Positions 23,198 through 33,793 of a DNA stretch of 64,000 nucleotides are shown one piece after another. The stretch covers positions 373,001 to 437,000 of the forward strand of contig JAJOZX010000925.1 in the NCBI GenBank assembly GCA_023014485.1. Direction: 5' to 3'. How positions within the stretch are numbered: position 1 is the first letter of the stretch; each line of letters begins with the position of its first letter. The stretch comes from Bathynomus jamesi (taxonomy: Eukaryota; Arthropoda; Malacostraca; Isopoda; Cirolanidae). The notes below the pieces were generated by a model that saw only the letters and a program-made list of their open reading frames with translations, had not been told where the DNA came from and did no database searches. The position numbers and the translations under genes are program-made.

Positions 23198-25503
23198 ATG
23201 GCATGTAGCAGCAAATGCAGCATTCAAACTGCAGATGACAATAAGCCAAAGACAAGATCAAAATCTCATATTTGGTTGATTGGTCCTGTGAATGAGAGAA
23301 TCGTCCAACACAGCAAACTTCCGTCACTTCGTGAAACATTGTCAGTGTTTTTCTATCATCATACAGAACAGAAAAAGACACTCAAAGAAAGTGCATGCAT
23401 AACTGTATCAGAAGTCCTTAGTTTTTGGCTGAAGGCTGGAATACCAACTGCTCTCAGTTATGATATAGAAAAGCGGCTTCTGAAAGTATATGCAGAATGG
23501 CAGTGTTTGAAGAAGGCCATAAACCATCGTACCCAGAAACAAATTTCTAATGAAGCACAGTTCAATTCAAAGCTTGGTAAGCTGTTTGACATAGCTCATC
23601 AAGATGCTGAGAAACAAACAGAACTGACAGAAGACCTGGAGTTTCTAGCCAGTCAGATTGAAGGTCGGAAAGGATATATGGCAAGTGAAGATAAAGCATG
23701 GACAGAGAGACAAGAGCAGAAAGCCAAAAAGAAAGAATCATTTGAAAGGTTGTGGCAGAAATCAAAGCAGGAACAACAGGCACTAATTTCAAGTTGCAGT
23801 AGTGAGTTGATTTTTTCTTCTGATAGCTCAAGTGAAGATGTAGTTGAACAATGTGCAGACTCAGAAATGGAAAAGTCACGAAAGAGGAAAAGATTTGCAA
23901 GCAGCATCGAAAGAAAGACATTGCTCTCAAAAGATGTCACAGCAGCATTAGATAGGTCAAAAGTTACAGATCGCCAGGCGGTGCACTTGTTAGCCGCTAC
24001 AGCTCATTTGCTTGGCCATAATGTTGATGAGATAACACTAAGCTGTAGCTCGATTCAACGTGCATGATCCACAAACAGAGCAAAAACAGCAGCTGATGCA
24101 AAAACTTCATGCAATCCCCAAGCACCATTGACTGTTCACTGGGACGGAAAATTGCTTCCTGACCTTACTGGGCGCGAGAAAATTGACCGATTACCTGTGA
24201 TTGTGACAGGAATTGATGTTGATTGTTTGCTTGGTGTACCAAAACTTGCATCTGGAACAGGCCAAGCCCAAGCTGATGCTGTTGTATCCTGTCTGAATGA
24301 CTGGAATCTTTCCCAAAAGGTCAAGGGTCTGTGTTTTGACACGACAGCAAGCAATACAGGACATCTCAGTGGTGCATGTGTTCTCATAGAGAGAGCCCTT
24401 GGGCAAAGTCTACTTCATTCGCATGCCATCATCATGTGATGGAGATTGTTCTACAGAAGGTTTTCACTGCACTGAAATAATATCTGCCTCATCTGGACCT
24501 GACATGGCCATCTTCAAACGCTTTAAAGAGCAGTGGTCTTGGATTGATCAAAGTTCATATCTTACAGCTGCTGGGATGATGGAGATTGACTCGTTTAGAG
24601 AGCGCACATTACAGTTTGCAATACAGAATCTGAAAATGTGCCAACCACGGGATGATTACAGGAAGTTTTTGGAACTTGTCATCATATTCCTTGGTGGAAC
24701 TCCAGCATGGGGGATTCACTTCCAGGCACCTGGTGCACTGCACAGTGCCCACTGGATGGCACGAGTACTTTACTGTTACAAAATGTGGATGTTTAGGAGA
24801 GAGTTCAAGATGAAGCCATCACGAGAACATGGAATATTCCAATTCTTGTTGTTCATGTCAGACATTTACATCACAGTGTGGTTTCAAGCCCACTGGCTGC
24901 CCAAGCCCTGCAAATGATCTGCAGTTTCTAAAGAGATTGACACAATACAATGTCAATCCAGTTGTCAAGCAGGCAGCAGTGACTGCTTTCAGCAGACATT
25001 TGTGGTACCTGAGTGAGGTTATGGTGGGCCTTGCTTTCTTCGACATGACAGTTGATCCCCAGCAGAAAATGCAGATGCTGGTAAACATGCGAGAGAAAGA
25101 AGGATCAGAAGAACCACCACACCGACTGGATGGCACTGGTGAATATGCAGACATGCAGCTCAGCTCTTTCGTTACAATGAATACAAAGACATTTTTCAAC
25201 ATTCTTGGTCTGCCACAATCTTTTCTGTCGATGCCGCATGAAACGTGGAATGATAATGAAGATTTCAAGAAAGCAGAGAGGGTAATTCGGTCACTAAAAG
25301 TTGTGAACGACACATCAGAAAGAGGAGTGAAACTAATCCAGGACTTCAATGCATTTCTGACGAAAAATGAAGACCAGAAGCAATTTCTACTCCAAGTTGT
25401 ACAAGAACATCGAAAACTGTATCCTGACTCGAAAAAAAGCACTGTTGTGGGTGGACTCGGTCTCATAGCTGGAATTCAGAAAGACAGTTCTCCTGTTAAC
25501 TAA
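23198..25503 (+). pseudogene. El-2 transposase, inactivated
   Basis: The likely start is the ATG at 23198, after an acceptor-like TTATTTTTTTCAG. Conserved blocks match El-1: WLIGPVNERI near the N-terminus, FWLKAGIPT, LGKLFDIAHQDAEKQ, a KRKR linker, ALDRSKVTDRQA, TVHWDGK, LCFDTTASNTG, GALHSAHWMARVLYCYKMW, RHLWYLSEVMVGLAFFD and VVNDTSERGVKLIQDF. Damage: an in-frame TGA at 24065, frameshifts near 24412 (just at the C-x-H-H block) and near 24895, and the R of A-R-W-M changed to H. Residues of the putative D-D-E triad are all still readable across the broken frames. Confidence 0.75.
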
Positions 25504-25905
25504 ATATTTCTAACAAAGTTAGCATGTCATTCTAGATTTTATGCAGTATTGACAATTTGACAGCTGTTCTTATGCAACATAAAAGTTTTCACTGATAGTA
25601 AGTATTTCTAACTTACTGCATGGCTCCATTGACTCACAGACATGAATTGATGGTTTTGAACATTATTATAGTTGATATAGCGCATTTACTGGTGGTGGGG
25701 GCGACTGATATTATTTACTGTAAGTTCAAAAATGTTAAATGAGCAGACACAATTTGAAGCTGTATATTGTGCTTAAATAAATACCGGTAAGTTACAGTAT
25801 GTTGTAATTTGACATTAAACATGCACATTGCACAGGTTGCACACTGCAGCACGTGGCCGTTAAGTAAATGATGAAACGAATGATCTTTGCATGCTTTGTG
25901 CAACC
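25504..25905. other. 3' non-coding part of El-2
   Basis: AT-rich, no ORF. It contains GGGGGCGACTGAT at about 25697, similar to the GGTCGCCCCC subterminal block of El-1, and GTTGCACACTGCAGC near 25832. Confidence 0.5.
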
Positions 25906-26021
25906 TCTAAATATTGTTTGATTTAGTTGAAATTTTTATGTAAAAATTACATCCATAGGCATATCAAAATGCTGGGTTCTAATCTGGAGAAAAGAAAAGA
26001 AAAATTTTGGGGGCCACCCTA

Positions 26022-26186
26022 CGTGACCTGTGGTGTAGTGGTTAGCATCGCTGACTACGAATTTATCGGCCCTGGGTTCAAGACCCAACGGCAGCCAGTG
26101 CACAGCAAAACCCAGCTGTTCATCCTTCTACACAATGAAGACAGTGGTTCTTCCCGAACTTAATAAATAAAATATATATATACACC

Positions 26187-26190
<4 letters not shown>
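26022..26190 (+). mobile_element. tRNA-derived SINE
   Basis: TGTGGTGTAGTGGTTAGCAT resembles a tRNA D-arm/A box, and CTGGGTTCAAGACCCA resembles a T-arm/B box about 40 bp later. Between them the anticodon arm is degenerate, so this is not a tRNA gene. The body ends GTTCTTCCCGAACTTAATAA followed by AAATA/TA repeats, the usual tail of a retroposed SINE. The same GGTTCTTCC(C/T)GAACT tail ends the SINE-like repeats at 29007-29273 and 30687-30953. It abuts the right end of El-2. Confidence 0.8.
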
Positions 26191-26220
<30 letters not shown>

Positions 26221-26244
26221 TATATATATTATATATATATATAA
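26191..26244. repeat. (TG)n/(TA)n compound microsatellite
   Basis: GTGTGTGTGTGTG followed by TA units links the SINE tail to the start of the LINE fragment. Confidence 0.9.
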
Positions 26245-26245
26245 T

Positions 26246-28237
26246 GTGGGAATCGTTCGTAACGGTATTTAGGACTATAAATGAGGAATGTGTACCGTAC
26301 AAAATTAAGCGTGCGAAAGTAAACAACAAGCCCTTGTGGTTTACTTCTAGAGTAGGAGACATTATAAAGAGTAGAGATAGGGCTTATAGGCTATATAAGT
26401 GCGATAAAGATAATCTGTTGTTACGAAACAACTACATATCTCTAAGGCGTGAAGCTAAAAGTGTAATAAAAAGTCAAAACGCGAATTTGAAATCTCCATA
26501 GCTCGTGATGGTAAAGAAAATCCCAAGCGATTCTTTCAATACGTCAATAATAGAAATCCAGTAAAAAGTGTCTTAGGTCCATTAAAAATGTAAATGGAGA
26601 TTAGTCTGAAAACAAGGAAATGGCTACTTGCTAAACGAATTTTTACGTCAGTTACTATAGAAGATGTAACGAATATCCTACGGTCATAGACATACCTTTT
26701 GATAATGTAATATTTTGGATAATATTGTCGTTAGTGAAGGGGAAGTAATGCGCTATATTGATAAAATGAAAATGTGCAAATCACCGGGGCCGGATTCCAT
26801 ATATCCCATACAACTAAAAGAATTAAAAGATAGCATTGTTGTGCCGCTAACAAAGATTTTTAATGCGTCTATTTCTGAGGGGTGCGTACCAGATAATTTC
26901 AAGTTAGCAAACGTAACACCTATCTTTAAGAAAGGCGATAAAGGTGCGGCAGGAAATTATAGGCCAATCAGTTTAACGTCTGTTGTAGGTAAGCTTTTGG
27001 AATCAATAATTAGGGATCATATAGTCGAACACTTAGAATACCATAAACTTGTTAGAAATACGCAGCACGGATTTAGGCGAAACAAATCTTGCTTAACTAA
27101 TCTTTTAGAATTTTTCCAAAGCGTGGTTGACGATTATGATAGACATCGGGTGGTTGATGTAGTGTATTTAGATTTTCAAAAAGCGTTTGACACCGTGCCA
27201 CACAAAAGACTCATTGAAAAAACTAAGGCTCATGGAATCAGGGGTGTAGTAATAAATTGGCTAGAAGAGTGGTTGCGAGGCAGGAAACAGAGGGTGGTCG
27301 TTGATGGAGCGGAGTCGTGCTGGGCTAATGTAGCGAGTGGCGTTCCTCAGGGTTCTGTATTGGGCCCCTTACTTTTTCTTATATATATTAACGATTTAGA
27401 TGTAGGCCTAGTCAGTACAGTTTCAAAGTTTGCGGATGACACGAAGCTGGGTGGTAGGGCGATTAATGACGAAGATAGAGGTAAAATTCAGGAAGATCTG
27501 AATAAAATCATTGATTGGTCAGTCACATGGCAAATGAGATTTAACGTTGATAAGTGCAAAATTTTGCATATAGGTTCACGTAACGGTAAATTTGCGTATA
27601 GTATGTCAGGGAAAGATTTAACAAGCGTAGAGCAGGAAAAGGATTTAGGAGTTATAGTCACTGGTGATTTAAAAGTAGCGAAACAAAGTACAGCAGCGGT
27701 CAATAAGGCGAACAAAGTGTTAGGTTTTATAGCTCGAAATTTTGAGTACAAATCGCGCGATATTATAGTTCCACTTTATAAATCATTAGTTAGACCCCAT
27801 TTGGAGTATGCGGTCCAATTTTGGAATCCATATATGCGCAGAGATATAGACAAAATCGAAAGAGTTCAAAGACGAGCAACTAAGATGATTCCGTCGCTTA
27901 GGTCAAAGTCGTACGAGGATAGGCTTAAGGAGTTAAAATTGACAACACTCGAGACCAGGAGGTTAAGGGGTGATCTAATCCAGGTTTTCAAAATTATGAA
28001 TGGGTTCGATAACGTAGATAGAGATAGCTTTTTCGAAATATCTCAATATAATAGGACTAGAAATAACGGGTGTAAGTTGAGAAGTAGAAGGTTCGAGACA
28101 GCAGTTGCGAAAACTTTTTTACGCATAGAATAGTAAATAGCTGGAATAGTTTGCCGGTAGAAGTAATTAGTAGCACGTCTATAAACATGTTTAAAAATCG
28201 ATTAGACGCATATGTTGATAGAAAGGGTATAGTTTAA
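26246..28237 (+). pseudogene. non-LTR retrotransposon reverse transcriptase (CR1/L2/jockey-like), 5'-truncated
   Basis: The first frame holds the endonuclease-RT linker (KPLWFTSRVGDIIKSRDRAYR). The main frame 26715-28133 gives 472 residues with RT blocks in order: SPGPDSIYPIQLKEL, ITPIFKKGDK-like VTPIFKKGDKG, NYRPISLTSVVGKLLESI, QHGFRRNKSCLTNLL, VVYLDFQKAFDTVPH, SGVPQGSVLGPLLFLIYIND, SKFADDTKLGG and DLGVIV. The catalytic FADD is intact. A one-base loss in a T run near 28117 shifts the last ~40 residues (VNSWNSLPVEVI...), which stop at 28235-28237. Several stops lie between 26500 and 26715. No endonuclease domain precedes it, so it is a 5'-truncated insertion. Confidence 0.88.
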
Positions 28238-28956
28238 GGTAGTAAAATTAAGGCTTTCTGGGGATAGATCCCACAGCTCAACACAAGTGTTGTGGGATAT
28301 AGGGAGGCAGCGTCTTGGGTTAAGGGATACTCTCTGTCCTTACACACCCCATTTAAAGAGATTCCTCTGCTGAGCGGTGCCCCCCATAGTACTGTGAGGT
28401 ATTGAAAAACTCATGATCTTCCCTTGCCCCACAAACACCTTTAAATGGGTGCACACACATTTCTACATTACTGTACAGTCTTTACAGCCACACCTACTCT
28501 TTTTCTCGTAAGTGTATATATTGTAATGTATATGATTGTAAATTTTGACTTGGTCCGCTATCGATATGGACCGTGACTTGATGGATACCGTAATGAAACT
28601 GACTGGATTCTTTGGATCAGATATATTTGCATGTCCTTTATAAATAGATATAGAGTGTAACATATTTGTGGATAGTAGTCTATTATGACTTGATCCTCTG
28701 GATCAGAGATTCTATCTTTAGTTTTAAATCGATAATTAATTAGTTTTAAATTGATAATTATTTAGTTTCGTAAAAATTGGTCATTGCCAATTTACCGGCA
28801 GTTTTTACATAAATTTCTTATGTTCTTGTGGTTCGGAACCCACGTAAAATTGTAGGTCCCCTCCGCCACCACGGAGGACATACACAATACACGAACACAG
28901 TTAGGTAGACCAGCGATGAGTGGATCCTAGGGTCTTTGTTGGTCTGAAACATTATA
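28238..28956. other. probable LINE 3' tail and flanking sequence
   Basis: No ORF. It begins with CACAGCTCAACACAAGTGTTGTGGG, a small inverted repeat, and GGATCAGA-type direct repeats appear near 28612 and 28690. It runs to a (TA)n tract. It is probably the LINE 3' untranslated region, but I see no defined end. Confidence 0.4.
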
Positions 28957-28960
28957 ACAT

Positions 28961-28994
<34 letters not shown>

Positions 28995-29006
28995 ATATAT
29001 ATATAT
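28957..29006. repeat. (TA)n tract
   Basis: About 50 bp of TA units immediately upstream of a SINE-like repeat. Confidence 0.95.
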
Positions 29007-29273
29007 CCCCGCAAGGGGGTTCTAAGCTCGTGCTCTTGAGTGCTCTTTGTGCTCGTTGTACGTGCTTGTTCCTGGAGGTTTCACGTGCGCCCTCCCGGCC
29101 CTAGCACCCAAGGATGATGGGGCTCGACCCTGCAGTCCTTGGTCTTTTTCCACTTCGACTGTCCCCTCCACCCTTTCTTTTTCCTCTGTCTTTCCTCTCA
29201 CTTTTTCTTTGTTTTTCCGCTGAGATATGCCCTTTAAATAGAGGCGAATTGGTTCTTCCTGAACTAAAAAAAA
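29007..29273 (+). mobile_element. SINE-like repeat, forward copy
   Basis: Begins CCCCGCAAGGGGGTTCTAAG, contains GGGGCTCGACCCTGCAG (B-box-like GGCTCGACCC) and a pyrimidine-rich TCTTTCCTCTCACTTTTTC block, and ends GGTTCTTCCTGAACT plus poly(A). The near-identical inverted copy is at 30687-30953. Its tail matches the tRNA-derived SINE at 26022, suggesting a shared retrotransposition partner. Confidence 0.75.
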
Positions 29274-29352
29274 AAAAAAATATATATACGGTAGCTATAT
29301 ATAGTACGTATATATATATATATATACACCTATATATATATATATACATATA

Positions 29353-29975
29353 CAGTGGAACCTTGCTTAACGAGTGCCTCGTATAACGAGAAATTCGTAT
29401 AACGAGCCAAAAGAATGGGGGAAAATTACCTTGCATAACGAGCGACACTTTGCTTAACGAGCAAAATATTTCGTCAAAATTTAAAGCGTAGACAAAAACA
29501 AATGTCTCTAGACAGTTTCCTCGTGAAAAAGGATCCAAAAGAAAGTGAAAGTGCCTCTAAAAAATTTAAAGCTAGTGACTGTGAGCTCGTCGAGAATGTT
29601 ATTGCATTGAACGAAGACGATTCTCCTCCTTCCCCTCAATAACCCTCTCCTCCTCCCCTGTCTCTTCATTTCCTTGCGTGCGGCGTCAGGAGCACCTTCT
29701 CTCTTCGTAAGTTATTTATAAATTTCACCGTTTACTAATTATTTACATTCTCTTTTGGGTTAATTTTTATTAATAATCTTTTCATTTCATGCAATAATAA
29801 TTTAAAAACGCCTTTAAATATCATTATAAATATTATTTTAAGTATTTTTTAAGCATGGAACGCATTATCATATTTTACATTGATTCCTATGGAAAAAATT
29901 GCCTTGTTTAACGAGCATTTTGCATAACGAGCACAATTCGGGAACGAATTATGCTCGTTAAGCAAGGTTCCACTG
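29353..29975 (+). mobile_element. internally deleted Tigger-type element (AACGAG-rich ends)
   Basis: Inverted ends CAGTGGAACCTTGCTTAACG and their inverse are flanked by TA on both sides. Multiple TAACGAG copies occur near the left end. The 623-bp element retains only the last part of a transposase gene (29484-29642). It is a different Tigger lineage from the TTACTCGA-type at 10600 and 33794. Confidence 0.85.
29484..29642 (+). pseudogene. Tigger transposase C-terminal tail with a PCNA-box-like motif
   Basis: The frame reads KRRQKQMSLDSFLVKKDPK and continues about 30 residues to a TAA at 29640. Q-x-x-(L)-x-x-F-L surrounded by basic residues matches the PIP-box form that binds PCNA, which has been described for pogo transposase. 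Everything upstream of the tail has been deleted. Confidence 0.75.
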
Positions 29976-30038
29976 TATATATATATATATACATACACAC
30001 ACAGTAGCTATATATATATATATATATATATATATAGA

Positions 30039-30117
30039 TGATTGGTTAGGTTAAGTCATAATATTTTCATTAGTTTTAACAAAAATGTCAAAACTAAACC
30101 TAACCAATCATCAATTT
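30039..30117. repeat. short hairpin with GATTGGTTAGGTT arms
   Basis: GATGATTGGTTAGGTTAAG and its inverse CTAAACCTAACCAATCATC close a small loop. The same arm occurs at 33068-33093, 37801-37830, 58112-58133 and 58388-58412, marking a foldback family in this window. Confidence 0.75.
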
Positions 30118-30686
30118 GTGGGGGTATAACTAGTGATGAGTCGTTTTTTATTGTCATTTTTTTGTTTTTTTTTTGTTTAAAACGAAGATAGTCTGTTTTT
30201 TTTGTTTTTTATTGTTTTAAACTTATTCCATATTTTTCTTCCTTTAATCTAATAAGTATATTAGTATTACCTATAATTTACTATACTACCATGCTTATAC
30301 AGTTATACCTAGTATATATAGTCATCTTTTAGAAAAACTGAATCACGCAAAAAGTATATAATAGAAAGGAAAAACAAACCCTCATTTTTTATATGTATAT
30401 ATATTTTTTAACTAGAACATAAAACATTCTTCCTTGTTTCAAACAATATACATAATTGTGATTGGCAAGAGTACCAGTATATATATTCCAGATAGAAAAA
30501 AAAATATTCACCTTTTTTGAACCTTTTTGTTAACCTTCATTTCCATGGAAGAATCATCACTAGATTGGGTAGAGCATATATGCTAGTTTCAATATCACAG
30601 GTACTGGTATAATATACATAATAAAAAATACATAATACTGGTATAAAACAATATATATAATTGTGATTGGCAAGAATACCAGTGTA

Positions 30687-30953
30687 TTTTTTAAGTTTGG
30701 GAAGAACCGATTCGCCTCTATTTAAAAGGGCATATCTCGGCGGAAAAACAAAGAAAAAGTGAGAGGAAAGACAGAGGAAAAAGAAAGGGTGGAGGGGACA
30801 GTCGAAGTGGAAAAAGACCAAGGATGACAAGGACTGCAGGGTCGAGCCCCATCATCCTTGGGTGCTAGGGCCGGGAGGGCGCACGTGAAACCTCCAGGAA
30901 CAAGCACGTACAAACGAGCACAAAGAGCACGAGCTTAGAACCCCCTTGCGGGG
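30687..30953 (-). mobile_element. SINE-like repeat, reverse copy
   Basis: Inverse of the repeat at 29007-29273 with few differences. Its tail is GGTTCTTCCCAAACTT. It lies inside the hAT element at 30131-31941, so it is younger than that element. Confidence 0.75.
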
Positions 30954-30964
30954 ATATATATATA

Positions 30965-31013
<49 letters not shown>

Positions 31014-31083
31014 CAAATAGAAAAATAAAAAAAAATAAAAATATTCATCTCTTTCTTTAACCTTTGTGTTAACCTAATGCTGT

Positions 31084-31350
31084 TTAACTTTCATTATCTG
31101 ATTCTATTTCCATTGAAGAATCATTATCACTAGATTGATTAGAGCATATAGTTTCAATATCACAGGTACTGGTACTTATTGCAGATTTGGATGTTGACGA
31201 AGCCAATGTAGCACCATGTTTTACTTCACTTTCTTGGAATTTTGCATTTTGGGATATAAATACTAGCTTTGCTGCTCTGTCTGTGCTTAATCGGTTTCTT
31301 TTGGCTGTATGGATATTACTGTATGTGCTAAATGATTTCGGAGGTAATGA
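31084..31350 (-). pseudogene. hAT transposase C-terminal remnant
   Basis: The reverse strand encodes TYSNIHTAKRNRLSTDRAAK followed by LVFISQNAKF and a Ser/Asp/Glu-rich tail ending ESDNES at a TAA (31084-31086). The I-H-x-x-x-R-N-R-L-x-x-x-R-A-x-K-L pattern is the end of the hAT dimerisation domain; the upstream ERxFS part is missing. A partial copy of the last 40 codons lies near 30530-30620. Confidence 0.65.
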
Positions 31351-32144
31351 AATGGCGAAATAGAGGTGTATGAGTTTGTGTAGGTATATATGTGAGTATG
31401 CATGCGTATGTATCTGGAATTCTGGATGTATGCGTGTGTATGGGGTATTGGGGTATATAATAGATATAAATGTGTATATAAGTATTTATGTATATATTGG
31501 TATATGGGTGTATGTGTATGTATATATATGGATGGTCTCGGGGGGAAAATATGTCATCGCGGGTCTAAAGGATAGTTAAGTGGGAGATTCAAAATCCAAG
31601 GCATGGATGGGAGAGTCCTGGAAAGGTTGGACAATGGGCAGTCAGCTCCCAGCCAGTGTTCTCGCAAGTTTAACGGATCTAAGATACAAGACTTTCAGTG
31701 CAAGAAAGAGGCCAGTTTTTTTCTGTAAATAGGCTGAAAAGGACATTCTATATGGTACCATATGGCCTATTTTATTATTTATTTTTTATTTTTATAATAT
31801 ATATCATTGCAAAAGTATACCTTATAATTAAATTGGCAATATCTATATTAATTATTAAAAAAAACAAAAAAAAACAATAAAAAACAAATAAAATGACAAA
31901 AAAAACATGGACATAAAAAAAACCATTTTTTAACATCACTAGGTATAACAGATTCTAACTAATAATGTGATGGTCCTAAATTATGTAGAACCAGAACCAA
32001 ATTTTAAGTTTGTGGATAACCTGCCATCTTGACAACTTGATCAAAGATTACTAAAATTAAACAACTGCAGTCTGCAAAAATATATTTTATAGGTTTGATA
32101 ATTTTAGACCATAAAAGGTACCTAAATTTGCAAACATTAATTTA

Positions 32145-32600
32145 GAACCATAAAAGCAAGGATACCTTGTGTTTCAAAGATTGGGTCATAGACAGGGGGA
32201 AAGATGGATTGAGGAAGATTGTTCCAGAGTTGACCAGTTGAGTAAATGAAAGATTGAGAATACTGATTAACCCTTGCATCAGAGAAAGGAATGAGAAAAG
32301 GAATGAGAATGTGTCAAAAGTCTGGTACTGCATGGTTGCCTTAAAGGAGGAGGCATGCAGTTAGAGTTCAGTATAGAGAGAGAGAGAGCAAGGCAACATT
32401 GCAGTAAAGAGAGGGGGATTGAAGACAGTCATTAAGAGGTGGGGAATTGATGAAATAAAAAGCCTTTGATTCCACTCAGTCAAGTAGAACTGTGCGAGTT
32501 GGGCCACCCAACACATGAAAAGCATACTCCATGCAAGAGTAAATAAAATCCCTATGCAGAGACAGCAATGAGTCAGGGTGAAGAAACTGTAGAGCTTGTA
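32145..32600 (-). pseudogene. LINE ORF2 C-terminal fragment
   Basis: In one reverse frame this reads YSCMEYAFHVLGGPTRTVLL, DRVESKAFYFINSPPLNDCL and then, after a shift, FSDARVNQYSQSFIYSTGQ and LWNNLPQSIFPP. C-M-E-Y-A-x-x-V-W/L-G...LD.VE.KAF.LINSPPL followed by W-N-x-L-P is the post-RT region of a LINE family I associate with decapod crustaceans (from memory). The RT core is absent. The fragment at 52190-52600 looks like a different part of the same family. Confidence 0.65.
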
Positions 32601-32738
32601 CAGCACACCTAACCTCTTAGAAGCTGTTTTAGAAAGAGTATATGTGATCTATGCAGGAAAAATCACAAGAAAATGAAAGATCACCTCCTCTTTAGGTAAT
32701 TATGTCGCAAATGACATAGCCTGAAGTTGAAATCAAAA

Positions 32739-32916
32739 ATACATTTTTCTAGTGTATTTTGGTGTGCTCTGTTCAAATATAACCTTAATTTCTTGTGCAA
32801 ATGAACATAAATACGTATTTGGCCCATGCAATGACAACTGTATTTCTGTTCATTTGCACAAGAAATGAAGGTCATATTCGAACAAAGCACACCAAAATAC
32901 ACTTGAAAAATGTATT
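32739..32916. repeat. foldback hairpin, about 68-bp arms
   Basis: TACATTTTTCTAGTGTATTT and GTGCAAATGAAC at the left return inverted at the right as GTTCATTTGCAC and AATACACTTGAAAAATGTA. About 45 bp forms the loop. Related arms with ATTTGCACAGGAAA occur near 37920-37990. Confidence 0.75.
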
Positions 32917-33115
32917 TTTGACTACATTTTATACAATAAAGCATAACCTGACATGTTTATATTATGAGATCTCGTAAATGACGCATTACCACAGGAAATG
33001 TGCAAAACACCTCAAAATTAACCAGAAAAGTTTGCTCTCATCATTTTCGTTTAAACTAATGAAAATATCATGACTTAACCTAACCAATCATCAAGGGTGT
33101 ACAGTTTACCAAACT

Positions 33116-33650
33116 GGGCATTCAGTTGACCTAACTGGGCATTCAGTTGACCTAACTGGGCATTCAGTTGACCTAACTGGGCATTCAGTTGACCTAACTG
33201 AGCATTCAGTTGACCTAACTGAGCATTCAGTTGACCTAACTGAGCATTCAGTTGACCTAACTGAGCATTCAGTTGACCTAACTGAGCATTCAGTTGACCT
33301 AACTGAGCATTCAGTTGACCTAACTGAGCATTCAGTTGACCTAACTGAGCATTCAGTTGACCTAACTGAGCATTCAGTTGACCTAACTGAGCATTCAGTT
33401 GACCTAACTGAGCATTCAGTTGACCTAACTGAGCATTCAGTTGACCTAACTGAGCATTCAGTTGACCTAACTGAGCATTCAGTTGACCTAACTGAGCATT
33501 CAGTTGACCTAACTGAGCATTCAGTTGACCTAACTGAGCATTCAGTTGACCTAACTGAGCATTCAGTTGACCTAACTGAGCATTCAGTTGACCTAACTGA
33601 GCATTCAGTTGACCTAACTGAGCATTCAGTTGACCTAACCAGGCATTCAA
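33116..33650. repeat. 21-bp minisatellite, about 25 units
   Basis: The unit CTGAGCATTCAGTTGACCTA plus A repeats almost without change for 535 bp. The first units (33116-33200) carry CTGGGC instead of CTGAGC, and the last ends CCAGGCATTCAATT. Because 21 is a multiple of three, the minus strand stays open and encodes a 7-residue repeat (AQLGQLN), but nothing suggests it is a gene. The same motif occurs as a few copies in palindrome arms at 37750-37800 and 58140-58380. Confidence 0.97.
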
Positions 33651-33793
33651 TTAATCACTTAATTAATCATCTAGGGCACATGATGAATCAAGTTCTCAAA
33701 GTCGAAACCACATGAATGGCACGTCATAATTCAGTAACTGTATACAACATCCCCTCACCTCAATTTTATGAAATTGACTTCACAATCGATATA

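Larger units (their letters stand above)
22598..26019 (+). mobile_element. El-2: hAT-like DDE transposon of the same unassigned family
   Basis: Ends are GGGTGGCCC and GGGCCACCC flanked by TA. The arms match patchily for about 150 bp inward: AGATTAGAACCC about 50 bp in, and TTTAGAGGTTGCACAA at 22718 (120 bp from the left end) and inverted at about 25898-25911 (108 bp from the right end). It contains a forward transposase pseudogene. It differs strongly from El-1 in sequence but has the same layout and the same position of the TTTAGRGGTYGC motif. Confidence 0.85.
30131..31941 (-). mobile_element. hAT element with TAGTGATG ends and a C-terminal transposase remnant
   Basis: Inverted ends TAGTGATGAGTCGTTTTTTA and, at the right, TTTTTTAACATCACTA are flanked by a perfect 8-bp duplication GGTATAAC (30123-30130 and 31942-31949). 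Subterminal T-rich TTGTCATTTTTTTG and its inverse are shared by both ends. Inside are a hAT C-terminal coding remnant on the minus strand, a partial duplication of it near 30530-30620, a reverse SINE copy, TA tracts, and a TATG-rich low-complexity stretch (31370-31540). Confidence 0.85.

Noticed and set aside
31370..31579. 69-residue forward ORF rich in Y, V and I
   Set aside because: Low-complexity TATG/GTAT repeat translation inside a hAT remnant; no coding evidence.
33075..33650. 191-residue reverse ORF of repeating AQLGQLN
   Set aside because: It is the translation of a 21-bp minisatellite whose period is a multiple of three; no start context, homologous domain or coding signal outside the repeat.
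33116..33650. CRISPR-like array
   Set aside because: Units are directly abutting with no spacers, and the genome is eukaryotic.
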